Shown here piece after piece: positions 1 to 14,404 of a stretch of 34,431 nucleotides of DNA. How positions within the stretch are numbered: the first letter of the stretch is position 1; every line of letters begins with the position of its first letter. The stretch lies in the NCBI GenBank assembly GCA_027575765.1, contig JANBPT010000473.1:1-34431 (forward strand), written 5' to 3'. A model generated the notes under the pieces. The model saw only the letters and a list, made by a program, of their open reading frames with translations. It did no database searches and had not been told where the DNA came from. The position numbers and the translations under genes were made by a program. The stretch is from Tieghemiomyces parasiticus. Lineage: Eukaryota > Kickxellomycota > Dimargaritomycetes > Dimargaritales > Dimargaritaceae.

Positions 1-2567
<2,567 letters not shown>

Positions 2568-2804
2568 ATTCTTTCCTCCCTCCCCCCCCCCTCCGTCCGG
2601 CGTCAAAAGGGTCTTTTTTTCTTTTCAACGCGGTTGTGCTTTCGACTGTCACCCCCCATTTAACCAATCCCAAGTACATATCTGTAACTACTTATCCTTC
2701 TTTCGTAGTGTATGACTCGTTCTCCCGTTGAAATTGTTGAAACCCACATACAATGCAATATCCTGTTAAATTGATGGATCTTTATGTATAAAAGACATTC
2801 CAGA

Positions 2805-5114
2805 CTAATGGCTTGTCTGGTACTCCATCAGTTTACGGAACGGACCGTTCGGCTTAGCCATAAGCTCGTTGAACGGACCCATCTCGGCGACGCGGCCGTC
2901 CTCCATACACAAAATCAAGTCACTACTCTTGAGGGTCGACAGCCGGTGGGCGATGGTAATGACCGTCCGACCCTGGGTTAACTTCTCCAGGGCCTCCTTC
3001 ATCAAATACTCATTCTCGCTATCAAGGGCGCTGGTGGCCTCATCAAAGAGGAGGATCCGGGGATTCTTAATGATCGCGCGGGCGATGGCCACGCGTTGTT
3101 TTTGGCCGCCACTGAGACTTACGCCACGCTCGCCAACGAAGGTATGGATACCGTCAGGGAGGTCGTGGATGAAATCGCAGCTGGCCTGGCGGATGGCCTC
3201 CAAAATGCGGGACTCCGGGACGAACCCGTCGAGTCCGTAAGCGATGTTCTCGGCGATGGTACCGGCAAACAGCGTGGGTTCCTGGTTGACGAGGGCGACC
3301 TGGCGGCGCCACCAGGTGAGGTCAAGGTCACGGACGTCCACGCCGTCCACCAGGATACGGCCGGCCTGGGGGTCGTAGAACCGGAGCAGCAGCGCAATCA
3401 GGGTACTTTTACCCGAACCGGACGCCCCGGCAATCCCCACGACCGACCCGGCGGCCACGTCGAAGCTGAGACGTTCGAAAATGCGGGCCCGTTCGCGGGC
3501 CGGATAGACAAAGTCCACATCCTCGAACGTCACCCGGCCTTCGAGGGCAGGGAGCGTCCGTTGGGCGCCTTGGTTGCTGCGAATGGTCGGTTGAGCATCC
3601 AGGAGGCTGAAAATACGGCCGCTGGCCCCCAGTCCCTTCATGATTTCCGAATAGAACGACGTGAGGCCCGAGAGGGACCCGCCGACGTAGGCGGTGTAGA
3701 GCAGAAACGAAGTGAGCTCACCCACCGTAAGGGTTTGCTGGAGGACCATGTTGCCGCCCACGCCAAGCACGGCCATGATGGCCAGGTTGCCAAACAAACC
3801 GGCACCCCCAAAGAACAGACCGCTGTACACGGCCTCCCGGCGAGCGAGTTTGTAGACGGTGTGGACCCGGTCGTGGTACAGCGCCTGCTCGGCCTTTTCC
3901 ATTACGAAGGCCTGGACGGTCCGGATATTACTCAGGCGTTCCTCGACCACTTTAGTGCTATCACCCAGGGCGGTCTGGGTGTGGTGCGATAGATCACGGA
4001 CGAATCGGCCGTAGATAATGGCGGCGATAGAGATAGGCGGGACAATGCCGAGCATGATGCCCGTAAGGGTGGGGCTCATGTAGACCATCATGGACAGCCC
4101 CGCACCGGCCATGACTAAGCTGCGCAGGCCATCCGACACGTTATTGGTGAGAGACTTGCCCACCACGTTGGTGTCGTTGGCCAGCCGGCTGACGAGGTCG
4201 CCCGTACGGTGGCGGTCGAAAAACGGAATATCCTGGTGAACGAGGGCACCAAAGAGCTTTTCGCGGAGACGAAGGATGACGCGCTCTCCGGCGGTCCGGA
4301 TCAGCATGACCCGGCCGGCGTTGGCCACCCCTCCCACCACAAACACTGACCCGAGGATCGCAAAGAACTGCCGCGTGGTCAGGCCGAAAGGGATGGGCGT
4401 GGCGGCGGTGGCAACGATATCGATAATCTTGCCCATCGCGAAGGGTACTGACATGGTGATGGCCGACGAGACCAAGAGGAGCCCGACTGCGCAGCCTAGC
4501 AGCTTGTACTCGGGACGCGCCAGGCGGACGAGGCGGAGGAGGGATTGCCACGTGACCTGCGGCGGGGAGTTGCGCTCTACTTCCAGCGCATCCTCCGATG
4601 GCGGCGGGGTGGGGGACGAAGCGCGGAGCAGCGGGGCGCTCTCGGTCTGGTTGTGCGAGGGAAGGGTTTCCGAACTGTGGCCTTGCTGCTGCTGGCCCGC
4701 GACCTGGTTCGGAGTGATCGCCGGATCGCGCGGCTGGGCGCTGGTGGATTGGTTTGCCGCGGTGGTGGGCACCCGGCGGGCCTTGCTTCCTCGTACAAAA
4801 TAGGCCAAAAACCCGAAGGACCGTACCGATACCGAGGCTCCGATGCCTAGTGGTGTGGAGCGTTGAAATTCAGGGGCAGGTAGTGGGCTGTGGCGAAAGC
4901 GACTAACGGGCCAGCTGCAGGGTACTGGTCGGTGACCGGGGCTCTGGTGCAGGCGTCGACTTTGGCTAGAAGGGTTGCCCGTCAGACGGCCCACGCCGCG
5001 GAGGGCGGTACCCAGGCTCATGCGAGCCTTAGCGGGGTGGCCCGTCGACAGTAGACTCATGGACGGCTGGTGGACGCGGAAAGCAGAACACGTGCCGAGT
5101 AGCGGACCCAGCAT
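2805..5114 (-). CDS. MDL1: Mitochondrial ABC half-transporter, Mdl1/ABCB10-like
   Basis: A single uninterrupted 769-residue frame. Residues 1-110 are rich in Arg, Ser and Pro with almost no acidic residues, which fits a mitochondrial presequence. A Gln/Pro/Ser-rich linker follows. The transmembrane domain runs from about 190 to 490. The nucleotide-binding domain has Walker A GASGSGKST (563-571), Q-loop Q611, signature LSGGQ (667-671), Walker B ILLFDE (687-692) and H-loop H723, so ATPase function should be intact. One TMD plus one NBD makes it a half-transporter that must dimerise. Yeast Mdl1 exports peptides from the matrix across the inner membrane, and ABCB10 is its animal relative. The substrate here is inferred from the family. 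The first Met is used; Met19 and Met32 are possible later starts. The symbol denotes the family, because Mdl1 and Mdl2 cannot be separated by eye. Confidence 0.9.
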   Translation of the reverse strand: MLGPLLGTCSAFRVHQPSMSLLSTGHPAKARMSLGTALRGVGRLTGNPSSQSRRLHQSPGHRPVPCSWPVSRFRHSPLPAPEFQRSTPLGIGASVSVRSFGFLAYFVRGSKARRVPTTAANQSTSAQPRDPAITPNQVAGQQQQGHSSETLPSHNQTESAPLLRASSPTPPPSEDALEVERNSPPQVTWQSLLRLVRLARPEYKLLGCAVGLLLVSSAITMSVPFAMGKIIDIVATAATPIPFGLTTRQFFAILGSVFVVGGVANAGRVMLIRTAGERVILRLREKLFGALVHQDIPFFDRHRTGDLVSRLANDTNVVGKSLTNNVSDGLRSLVMAGAGLSMMVYMSPTLTGIMLGIVPPISIAAIIYGRFVRDLSHHTQTALGDSTKVVEERLSNIRTVQAFVMEKAEQALYHDRVHTVYKLARREAVYSGLFFGGAGLFGNLAIMAVLGVGGNMVLQQTLTVGELTSFLLYTAYVGGSLSGLTSFYSEIMKGLGASGRIFSLLDAQPTIRSNQGAQRTLPALEGRVTFEDVDFVYPARERARIFERLSFDVAAGSVVGIAGASGSGKSTLIALLLRFYDPQAGRILVDGVDVRDLDLTWWRRQVALVNQEPTLFAGTIAENIAYGLDGFVPESRILEAIRQASCDFIHDLPDGIHTFVGERGVSLSGGQKQRVAIARAIIKNPRILLFDEATSALDSENEYLMKEALEKLTQGRTVITIAHRLSTLKSSDLILCMEDGRVAEMGPFNELMAKPNGPFRKLMEYQTSH

Positions 5115-5369
5115 GCGGAACAGCAGTGGTTTCGAGGCGAGGGAAGGTGAGGGGGGGGCAGAAGTTATAAAAGGGATGGCGATAGAAGAGCGGATCCGAT
5201 TCCGAGCGACGGAATGTGGCAGAGATCAATGGCTAGGAAGGGTGGTCTAGGTCCGATATTGAACAGAGGTGGAGGGCTGGAAGGCCGCGTTGTGGAACGG
5301 AATGGCCCCCGACGCTCTTCGGGAGAGGATTCTGTGTTACGAAATCGAGAGGGCTGCAAAAGAGTTCCA

Positions 5370-5399
5370 GGGGGTGGGTGGGGGGATAGGGACGAGGGG
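5370..5399 (+). other. Predicted G-quadruplex motif upstream of the ABC gene
   Basis: Five runs of three or more G (5370-5374, 5376-5378, 5380-5385, 5389-5391, 5396-5399) are separated by loops of 1, 1, 3 and 4 bases. This satisfies the standard quadruplex pattern. It lies about 255-285 bp upstream of the ABC transporter start codon. The G-rich strand is the template strand of that gene. A promoter role is inferred. Confidence 0.6.
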
Positions 5400-5985
5400 A
5401 GAAGCGGTCTTTTCGAGAGGTGCGGATAATGGAACTTGTGGATGGTTTGCCTGCTTACGCAACCCGATCGACAGAGTTTGGTTGCTCTAGGTCGGGCACC
5501 CTTAGATCGCTAGGCGGGGAAGTGCCGTACCTCCCCTAGTCTGAAGGAGCAAACCCGGTTTCAATGGCCCCCTACTAGGGTCGCTCCGGCTTCTTCCTTC
5601 ATGAAGACCATGGCATGAGCCGGCCGATGGTTTCGGGTGACCCTCCCTTGGATATGTGGTTTCAGGTCGTCATGCATTACGCAGGCGAGCGAGTTTCACC
5701 TGCCGCGGAATCTGGTGTACTGCCAGCACCCTCCCCCCCGGTGCGAAGCAGGAGTGCTGTAGGTTGCGCGTAACGAAGTTGGTTATTGGATCAGGGTTCA
5801 TTGCGCCCCAAGCTTCAAGTTGGATTATAAATGCTGCCGGGCATCAGTTGCATACACATATCGGTATATCAAACCACGCCTGTCATTAGACACGCAACAA
5901 ACAAAAGGGACCACAGATAAACTTTTTTTTCGACTCCGCAGCAACCGGTTAGCACAATACGGTGCAGTTGCAGCACTTCACAGAG

Positions 5986-6017
5986 TATATATATATATAT
6001 TATATATTATATATTAT
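5986..6017. repeat. TA-rich simple repeat
   Basis: An alternating TA tract followed by TAT/ATT variants, about 32 bases, inside the long spacer. It is a microsatellite with self-complementary character. No function is evident. Confidence 0.85.
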
Positions 6018-8681
6018 GCTCCGAGTTCTAGTCGAAGAGGTGTTGATGTTGAGTAAGATTCGACTACGGGCCCTGGCAGACGGCGCAGCGCAGACCGTCA
6101 CATGTGAACATCAGGGTGAGCAGCAAGTTATCATCGAAATCCTCGCAACGATCTGTAACGATTCCACTGGCATCGCGTAGGGCGTCCTTGCGGTACCCGA
6201 ATACCCGCTGTCAACCTGTACATCGCACAGGTACCGAAAAATAATCAGGCAGCACATAGCTCTTAACCAATATTAGGAATGAAGGCGTATCTAGGATTTT
6301 AGAGAGTGAGTATGCGTGGGGGGGGGGAGCGCTGACCATGTTGACCCCACGGCCTAAGCTTCCTTAGTACCGACAGGCTGGATTTAATCAAGTAGTAAGC
6401 CGTATTCGACGATATAGCCCTGGTTGTCCAACGGCGCAAGTCACATGTACAAAGTCAAAGCGACCTGGACAGTACCTCCCACGTTGAGGTGCGAGTGCCC
6501 TTACGATGCGGACATGGGCTGCACGAATGGTTTAGGGGTAGTAAAGAAGGGTTACCGGTGGCGGTCAAGAAACAAAACTGCAGAAAATGCCATGCAGTTC
6601 TATCAGTGAGGGTAGGCGTAGCGACTGTGCAGTTTCTGAGGAGACCGCTGGCGGGTAGGGGGGGGGCATGCTATACCCGCAAAAGCGTTGGTCAGCGTCG
6701 CGGCTTATGGCCCAGCTAGTTTAATCCCAGCCGTTGGGTTATTACTGACTAAATACCGATGGTCACAAGAACAGCTTTATTAGTACCTAGAGGTGACAAA
6801 GGTATGTCAACGTACAAGGGTGTATTCGATCAGTGTGACAGCAATTGACAGTGCCTCCTGAAAAAGGCCGGGGGTCGGGGATAATTACCATCACTAGCGC
6901 ATCGGTATGGACTATAACAAGACGGTATCACCTGCCTCGCCGATGACCATTGCTCCAACGGCAACTACCCTCACTTAAATGCATGGTGGTGAATACCGTC
7001 CTCTTAGTAGCGGAATTCTAATAGTCATACTAGTGTAGACAGTGGTGCTGACGTACAATCGATATTTGGCAGGGACAGACTGCGGTTTGCCGCATTACAA
7101 ATAGAAGCGACCAGGCGGAGATACCGGCGAAGGAGGAAGGCCACGACGTATAGAGGGAGGTGTCCGACCTAGTACCCGCAGATGAAACAATCTGGTCTCC
7201 GACAGAATTTCCCGCTGTAAACTAGGGCCTCGCCTTGTGGCCTGGCACATGCGCTTTTGACTTTTCCGGTAGCATCGTTCCGGGCGTTACCGCAGTACTG
7301 GTATTTTTTAGACACCTCTACAAAGCCACAGTCGTGTCCAATCCAGATAACTTTGCACATGGTGCTGCAACGAATAGGGTAGTAGTGATAGGTGGAAGGT
7401 AATTGAAGAACATATGAGTGAATAAAGCGAGCTAGGCCATGCGGGAGCGACTACCACCGTAAGATGGTGCACGCGAATTCAAGGTGCATTCCACAGCGCA
7501 TTTCGTACTTACAGCTTGCTTGAGTGTGGTTAGTTGGTAAGGAGCAGGGTACGAGGGCGCACCCACAGCGATACTAGCGTAGATGAGGCAGGCAAGTGAA
7601 CTTGACAGGAGGGTGGTAGGTCATCTCGAAGGACTTGGCAAGGACGATATATATTTTTATACCCTTGCCATCGTCAAAACATGGCCTGTCTTCCGACCTA
7701 AAGAAGCAATGGTGATAAAAAGCAGACACCCGGGACTGATCACCCTACTGCCTTACGACTGTGACCAAATTGATAAATAGTTTTTTACGGACTGGGCTGA
7801 AGACAACATGCGTCTACACTAATAAGCCGCGTCCTATGGAACCAGGCGAGATGCGCAAGGATTTGATTCCCCAAAGTTATCCGATTGGCAAGGAAACGGC
7901 TTCAAAAAATATTCCCCTAAATTACCGAAAAACACTATACGCCATTCATTAGCCCCCGACTTTCTGGTCACAGTGGGGCGTGAGAGTGTTGTGCATGAGG
8001 TCGAGATTGCAAATGCGACTCTGTGAAGGGATCTTTTTTATCAGCTTAACATTACGGGCTGTCCATGTGCCAAAGTTTTTTTGGGGGAAACTTATGCCAT
8101 CCCAGTTAGGATATATAGATATATCATAAGGGTACTGTTCTCCCACTGTATAAATATTTTATTCCTAGAGGGTGACGTTCAATACCTAGAATGGGAACAC
8201 GGAACTAACATTCGCGCGGCTTTAACCTTTCAGCTGAGTAATCTTAAGTAGTGATTATTGTGGCAAGATAGACTTGGAAGAGATATGTAACATCCCCTTA
8301 TAAGCGATTAAAGACAAAAAAACTAGACAGTGCCGGTTTAACGTGGGTAGTTTATTAGCGGAGGAGAGGGAGGGCTGGTCGGTTGTGAAAATCAGCCATA
8401 GAGGAATGCAGAATTCGATGGCAGGGTATTCCTCTCGATTGGGATTCGTGCTACCCTACCCATAGTTTCTGGATAATGTGAACCGGCATTTCTTACGCAT
8501 TCACATTATGCATGCCCCATTATCAATATTGCCGTTTCCCACCCTCCAGCTCCCCAATCCCTGCCACTTCTACTTTTGTCCAATTGATTTATGACAATGC
8601 CTTACAGGTCAGGAGGAGACTTGAGGGAGGGGGATAGGTAAGGGATGCAGACCGACGGACACTGATGGTCTGCCCTGTCGA

Positions 8682-8909
8682 ATGCACGCAAATAGACGTG
8701 CCAAAGGAAGCGAAACCGATACGTCGCGGCCAAGCCGACTTTACGATGAAGGCACATGGAAAAAGGTGGTCCCAAGGGGCGGGGAATATGAATGTGACGG
8801 TTTGTTCTTTACACATTCTGATGGTGACAATCGCCCCTCCCCGCCGATTGAGAGGGGGCCGATTGTGAATGTTTACGATACAAAATACAGACTTTACTCG
8901 TCGCAGTAA
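8682..8909 (+). other. Exon-like open frame of unknown origin
   Basis: A 75-codon frame that, unlike the other short frames in this spacer, reads like protein: it has charged and aromatic residues with glycine turns, for example WKKVVPRGGEYECDGLFF at residues 27-44. A possible splice acceptor (a pyrimidine-rich stretch ending in TTACAG at about 8609) lies upstream in a compatible position. I recognise no family and could not find matching upstream exons. It may be the last exon of a small gene, a decayed gene, or chance. Confidence 0.2.
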
Positions 8910-9815
8910 GTTGGATAACCAGAAGGACCGGGGGTCCACAATTCACGGGGTAAAGAAGAGGGGCGTGAGATTATTACCATTCTACTAGGACGCGAAGCAA
9001 CCGCACAGACGGTCGGTAATGGGGGTGTGCAGTTGCCTAGTAGTTACATCAGGGGTCATTATTCGTCATCTTTAGCCAGTTGAGGTAGATGAACCCATAT
9101 CAGGTCAGGGCGGTATAAAATAAATACCTAGATTTTTGTAAACAAAAGATTATGAGGTGTAGCGATGGGTCATATCCCACATCGAGGATAAGATCCTGAT
9201 ATTTTTCTCGGTCAGTACTCGGCTAGCATATAAATGGCACTATATTGCTTAGTGACGCGAGGGTAATGTTATATCTCGGTTTCTGATCAAGTGGGTAGCT
9301 GCGCGTAATGCATGGCGCGCCAGTGCTCGTTGAGAAAACGTCTTTACCACATCCTCTATCGCCACGTATATGTGATCGAGGGCACCCATGTCAATACCAT
9401 AAGGTAGGTAACTGCCAGTGGATAAAAGTGCCGAGTATCCGGTTGGTTAGAAAGGATACGCAAAAAAGTGAAATATCGAGAAGGTCATCTGGCCAATTGT
9501 ATTCCCTTTTCTTTCTACGTTTGCAGTAAATATCAAAATAGTATCCGTGAGCTGGTCCAAGGCGTTAGGCGATAGGTAACCAGACTGGATGCGTGTATCC
9601 CCCAGGACTCAGGCTAGCCGTCACCCCGTTCTTCTAACGTCACCCTCTCCTTCACTCCCACCATCGGTTGTCCAGTGACCATTGGCCGTGTCTGACACTT
9701 TGCCTCAGCATGTACAGATGGACCCTGCCTGCTGTACCCCCCCCCCCTGTCCCAGAATTCTGCCCTCATCACGATACCAATAGTCTAGCGTTTCCCCATT
9801 TCCACTATTCGCACA

Positions 9816-12800
9816 ATGTCCAAGACCGCACGCAAACTGCCGGGTCCTACGGTCGCCCAGCCGCAATTCGACCCTAACGCTGATGACCTCACAGGGCAGG
9901 TCCAGGGTTGGCTCGAACAGTTCTCCATTCCAGAACTCCGGCGGTTCCATCGCAATTTGCAAACCCAGGCCCAGGTCAAAGGGCAGCAGCTTCAGCAGCT
10001 GGTCGGGTCGGAGTACCGGGAGGTCATCGCCGCGGCGGATTCCATCGTCCACCTCAATAAACAGGCCAACTATATTGCCACGGCCTGCGACCATATTCGC
10101 GAGACCGCCCGACCCGCTGTCCCCACGGGTCCGGCCCGGCCGTCACGCATCGTGACGACGAACCTGCGCCAGCCCGCCGACGGGCCTGACGCCGCGGGGT
10201 ATTATGCACTCGCCGCGCAGGTCAAGGTCCTCATCGACATTCCGGAACTCATCTGGCAGGCTCTCGACCGCCAGCACCTCCTACCTGCCGCGGTCTTGTA
10301 CCTGTACGCCGCCGAAGTGTACACTAATCTCGAGCGGACCCAACGCGACCAACAGCCGTCGCGGGTGGTCGAGAATCAGCCAGGCCACGCCACTCCGACC
10401 CTTGCACTGTTTCCTGTAGCACACAAGCAGTGGTCCCTTATCAGCCGATTCCATGACAAAATTACTGAGCGCTGTGACGAGGTCCTGAGCGCCCTGGACC
10501 TAGATCCCTATAACCCCGAGATCACCGACTCCGCACTCCCGAATACAGTACCGTCTGAGACATGGGCGCTACCTATCGTCACCCTCCACGCCCTCGGCGC
10601 CTGGGGTCTTTTCCACCAGGCGTCAACTACTGATCTCTTGGCTAAATTTCTCGCCGGCCGCAAACGTGCACTGGCCACCCTTTGCGATCGGGTCGCCGGG
10701 GCTGCCGAGGGCTATAACGCAGCCGTCAATCAGCTGATCGGATTCGCCGTGGATGTCGTAAGGGACGCCACCCTCCTTTTCGCGCCGGATCCCGCCGTGC
10801 TGAGTCACTGGTCTTTTCGGTTCGACTTGCACCGCTACGGCAGCGACGGGACGCCACTCACCTCCCACCGGGTCCGTCTGAGCCGACGCAATACCCTACG
10901 GTCCACGAACTCACCGGTAGCAGCACGTAACCCACCACCGTCAGCGGACCAAGCTGTAGGGTCCCCGGCCGGGGTTTTAGCTACCGCTTCACGCTGCGCT
11001 GTCGAAGAGGTCCTGCACGAGTTGGCCCGTGCGGGTGGGGCCGGCAGCGGTAGTAACGATCTATGTACTGGACCTGATCGGCCGCCGTTGGGTGCTCGCC
11101 GCGGGTCCATGCGTCTCCTAGGTGACTCCAAATCGCCCTATCCCGTTGGAGTCTCTCCTGAGCCCTCCCACCGGGCCGACTACTTCTCCACAGCCATGCC
11201 TGAAGCTCGGCCGGCCTGGGTTTACTTCGCCCTGCTTTTCGCCGCTCCTCCGCGCGCTCCCGAGACTTTCCACAGCCTCTTCACCTATATACAGTGGGGC
11301 CTTGCGGCCGCCGCCATGGGACCATCCCGTGCGGTGTCCCAAACGGCAGCTGGCACATCAGCGGTGTCCACTGTGGGTACCAACTTGACAGCGGGCGGCG
11401 TCAGCACCCTTAACCGTGGGGCACCACCCCTCAGAGGCCTACGTACCAGCCACAGATCCCGGTCTTCTCTTACTCACACGACCACCTCGCCACTCCTGGC
11501 TAGCCAGACTGCGGTCTACAACCACTTACCAGCGGCTCTGCTGTACTTTGCGCCCCCGTGGCAGCCAGCCGCGATGTCCTCCACCGAATCTACCGCCGCT
11601 GCCCGTTTCGACGATCCGGTTCGTCACTGGCTCGCTAAAATGCTACGCGAGGTCCTCGTGCCTGCCGTCAAACTCCTCCTCGACGACCCTGCCGCTTCAA
11701 AGGGGACAGAATCGACCGGGCGCGAGCTGGACGAACTCCATTTCCGTCCGGCGCGTGATCTGCTACAGACTAATGCCCTCACACCCCAGCCTGCGGCCCT
11801 GCGAAACCTGCCAGTTGCCTGGCTGGGCGATTTTGTGCGGTCGTACGGCTCGGCCTCGACCGCGCCGCCTACCAGACCACCTCGAGACCTACCTACCCTG
11901 GTCACCGTGCTCCATGCCCTACTCTTTCAGCCCGTGGTTGACCAGTCCGTCATGTCCCGGCTCGGCAGTCGTTTCCGGCAATTACTCTATGCTAGAGCCC
12001 AGCGCCTACTGGACACTGCTGCTTCCGATATAGATGTGGCACCCCTGTACGCCGTCTGGAGTGACAGTACACCAGGTATCAGGATTACCTCACCGCACGC
12101 CGCCCTTACCTCAAGTCTTCTCCAAAGCCGGCCAGCCAAGCCAGCCGCGGGCCCAGTAGCGCAGCTCCGTGCTGACATTCACACCACCGCTTGCCGGCCC
12201 TTAACCCTCCACCCTACCGATGTGGCCCAATGGAACCGCGAGTTCAGCGCCTACCTTGGCACCACCATGCGCTGGTACCGGCAGCGCTGTAAAGATGGAA
12301 AGCAACTCCAGGGCCTGCTGCCCGGCGGCGGCTCCGCGTACCCCGTGGAGTTCACGCACACACTTACCGATGCCTATCTGTCCGGCATAGAAGAACTGGC
12401 CGCTGAAGTTGCGGGCCAACTCTCCTCGAAATCGAATGGATCCGATTCGGTCCTTGCCCGGCTAAGTGCCAGCCAGAGCGAGGACGTGCCAGCCCAGGCC
12501 CTGGCTTCCCTGTGTTGGGCCGACGTGCTCCTAAATATACTGCGCCTCGACCAGAAGTTTGTGGCGGCCTGTAGCGACCGCCGATTAGCCCTTTCCGTCG
12601 AGAACGTTACTAGCTTGCACATCCGCCGGGAGACTCTTGGAGCGAACATCACAAAGCTTCTTTCAGGTTGCTACCAACGTTACGTTCGCCACCACCTGGC
12701 GCGGCTCTTGCGACGCTGGCATGCGGCGGTCCAGTCGGCGTATTCGACCACCGTGACCGTCGATCCGGTCACCGATACCCTGGTCCCGGGCTTCCCAGCC

Positions 12801-13544
12801 GATGAGACTAGCGAGACCATTCCGCCACTACTTCTCCGCAAGACCGTCTCGCCATTCGTAGCGGAGATTCTACACGACTGGTTCGGGGTACTGGCTGCCC
12901 TCCGCGGGGCGTTAGCGATCCCGGCGACCCTAGCCCGGGAGTGGCATCGCGACCTGGCCGCGTTGGTTCTAGTTTGGACGTACGCTGCCACCGGATCGGT
13001 CTGGTTGGAACATATCGACAAGCCTACCCTCACCGGCGAGGGTACTGTCGACCCCGCCCAGGTGGCCGAATACTTGAATATCCCGTCGCCGAATGGCGAA
13101 TCCTGGGCCACGGTCGATGGAAATGATAAGGCATCCGACGAGGCCCTGCCCGCCATGTTCGGTCAGCTCCTAGTGGACCTGACTTTTTTCCGCACCTGCC
13201 TCGATACAGTTAGCCGCGTGACTGCATCACCATCTCTGTCGGACTTGGAACCCGCCTGGCAACATGTGGAAGCGGAGCTGGTACGCAAGGTAAGCCATGG
13301 TATAATCCAACAGACGTGAACTGGTTTCCTTTTGCTCACGTAACGCTGTGTATTGTCCGACCAATCCAGGATGCTAACCGCAGCCCCGCCCCTCACTTAT
13401 CCCCCGCTCCCCCACCAGGCCCGACAGCCCGAACTTTCGGACACCGAGGATGACCAGTACTTGTCCTCCACTGCAGTACAAGCGTGCCTCACGCAGGCCA
13501 CTACCTGGTCCCACAATGTGCGCCGCATGCTGGGCAGTGTTTGA
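9816..13544 (+). CDS. COG1: Conserved oligomeric Golgi (COG) complex subunit 1
   Basis: Exon 1 is 9816-13289 and exon 2 is 13419-13544, giving 1,199 residues. The intron (13290-13418) starts GTAAGC, ends CCACCAG and keeps the frame. Residues 30-95 match the N-terminal Vps51/COG1-type signature: helical FSIPELRRFHRNLQTQ, then QLVGSEYREVIAAADSIVHL (61-80). In this family that region packs into the lobe A helical bundle. COG tethers retrograde vesicles at the Golgi, and loss of Cog1 disturbs glycosylation. Two Ser/Thr/Pro-rich stretches (about 350-450 and 500-590) look disordered and make the protein longer than the roughly 980-residue human one. An earlier acceptor at 13369 leads to a stop codon in the required frame, so it was rejected. 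Without splicing the frame would end at 13319 after ten unrelated residues. Confidence 0.85.
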
Positions 13545-14404
13545 TTAGCTATAGGCACGCTGTTGACATACGTATATATATACATATGGACGATGAACCA
13601 TCCGACCACTGCTTGAATTTAGCATGAATACAATCAATACTCTACCCATTCTTACTTCGGCCGCCCAGCCCTTCGACTCCGCTTGATTAAATCTCGACCG
13701 CATTACTTCCGGCACATCCTTATGGTATGTCTCAGGCATCATTTCGGCAGGATAGAGTTCGACGTAGGGGTGTCGTTCGGTAGAAGGTCGGCCTCAGCCC
13801 AGTCGCTCCTGAATCGCGAGGTGCGAGTAGCGCATATGGACCAGGTATCAACTTAATGCAGGCATCGTCTTACTTGACTTGATGTACTCTTTATCACTGT
13901 GTGCCATTGGGGGTGCGCTGACTTGTAAGGCAATGCCGCTAGGACGGCGTGACCGAGCAGCTGGGACTGGCATCTGCTACATAGGTTTCGAATCGACCTA
14001 CCATTACGGCACCTGTAAGAATAATAGGTAGCGTAATAAAGCCAACAGGTTTCAACAACGCCCCAGGAAGGTGGAAACACGGTATCTATAGTGTGCAGCA
14101 TTTTCCCCGACTGGCCCGTTACGATGGCATCTATATTCACTATAATCAGGGACGATGAATTGGCCCAACATATTAACTAGGGATGCCTGGTGAGGCTACC
14201 CGGTCGATGAGGGACAGGACCAAATGCCATTAGTACAGCTACTATACGTTGGGACTGTCAAGTGGTGGGTTGTGGATTATATTTAACGGTACAGAGGTTA
14301 CGATACAAATATCTCACTAAAAAGATCAGCTGTTTACAGGACTATTACCCTCACAGCAGGATTTGGTAAAATCCATGCCATTGTTGATGCGCCTGTATCG
14401 CGTC
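13545..14404. other. Spacer between convergent COG1 and the helicase gene
   Basis: No gene is recognised in these 860 bp. The region contains a perfect 12-bp TA palindrome (13572-13583) just after the COG1 stop and otherwise unremarkable sequence. An antisense frame at 13853-14140 resembles nothing I know. The region presumably carries the 3' ends of both transcripts. Confidence 0.5.
13572..13583. repeat. TA palindrome
   Basis: A perfectly self-complementary alternating purine/pyrimidine 12-mer (GTATATATATAC), 28 bp after the COG1 stop codon. Confidence 0.8.

Larger units (their letters stand above)
5115..9815. other. Long gene-poor spacer between the ABC gene and COG1
   Basis: These 4.7 kb separate two divergently transcribed genes. 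Base composition is clearly more AT-rich than in the flanking genes, and only short, unrecognised open frames occur. It holds a G-rich quadruplex-type motif (5370-5399), a TA tract (5986-6017), several G homopolymer runs and one exon-like frame (8682-8909). I found no tRNA, no recognisable transposon and no terminal repeats. Confidence 0.55.

Noticed and set aside
3096..3992. 298-codon plus-strand frame antisense to the ABC transporter
   Set aside because: Shadow of the strongly supported minus-strand gene; no recognisable content.
11416..12033. 205-codon frame inside COG1
   Set aside because: Out-of-frame shadow of the long COG1 exon, Pro/Ser-rich and without domain content.
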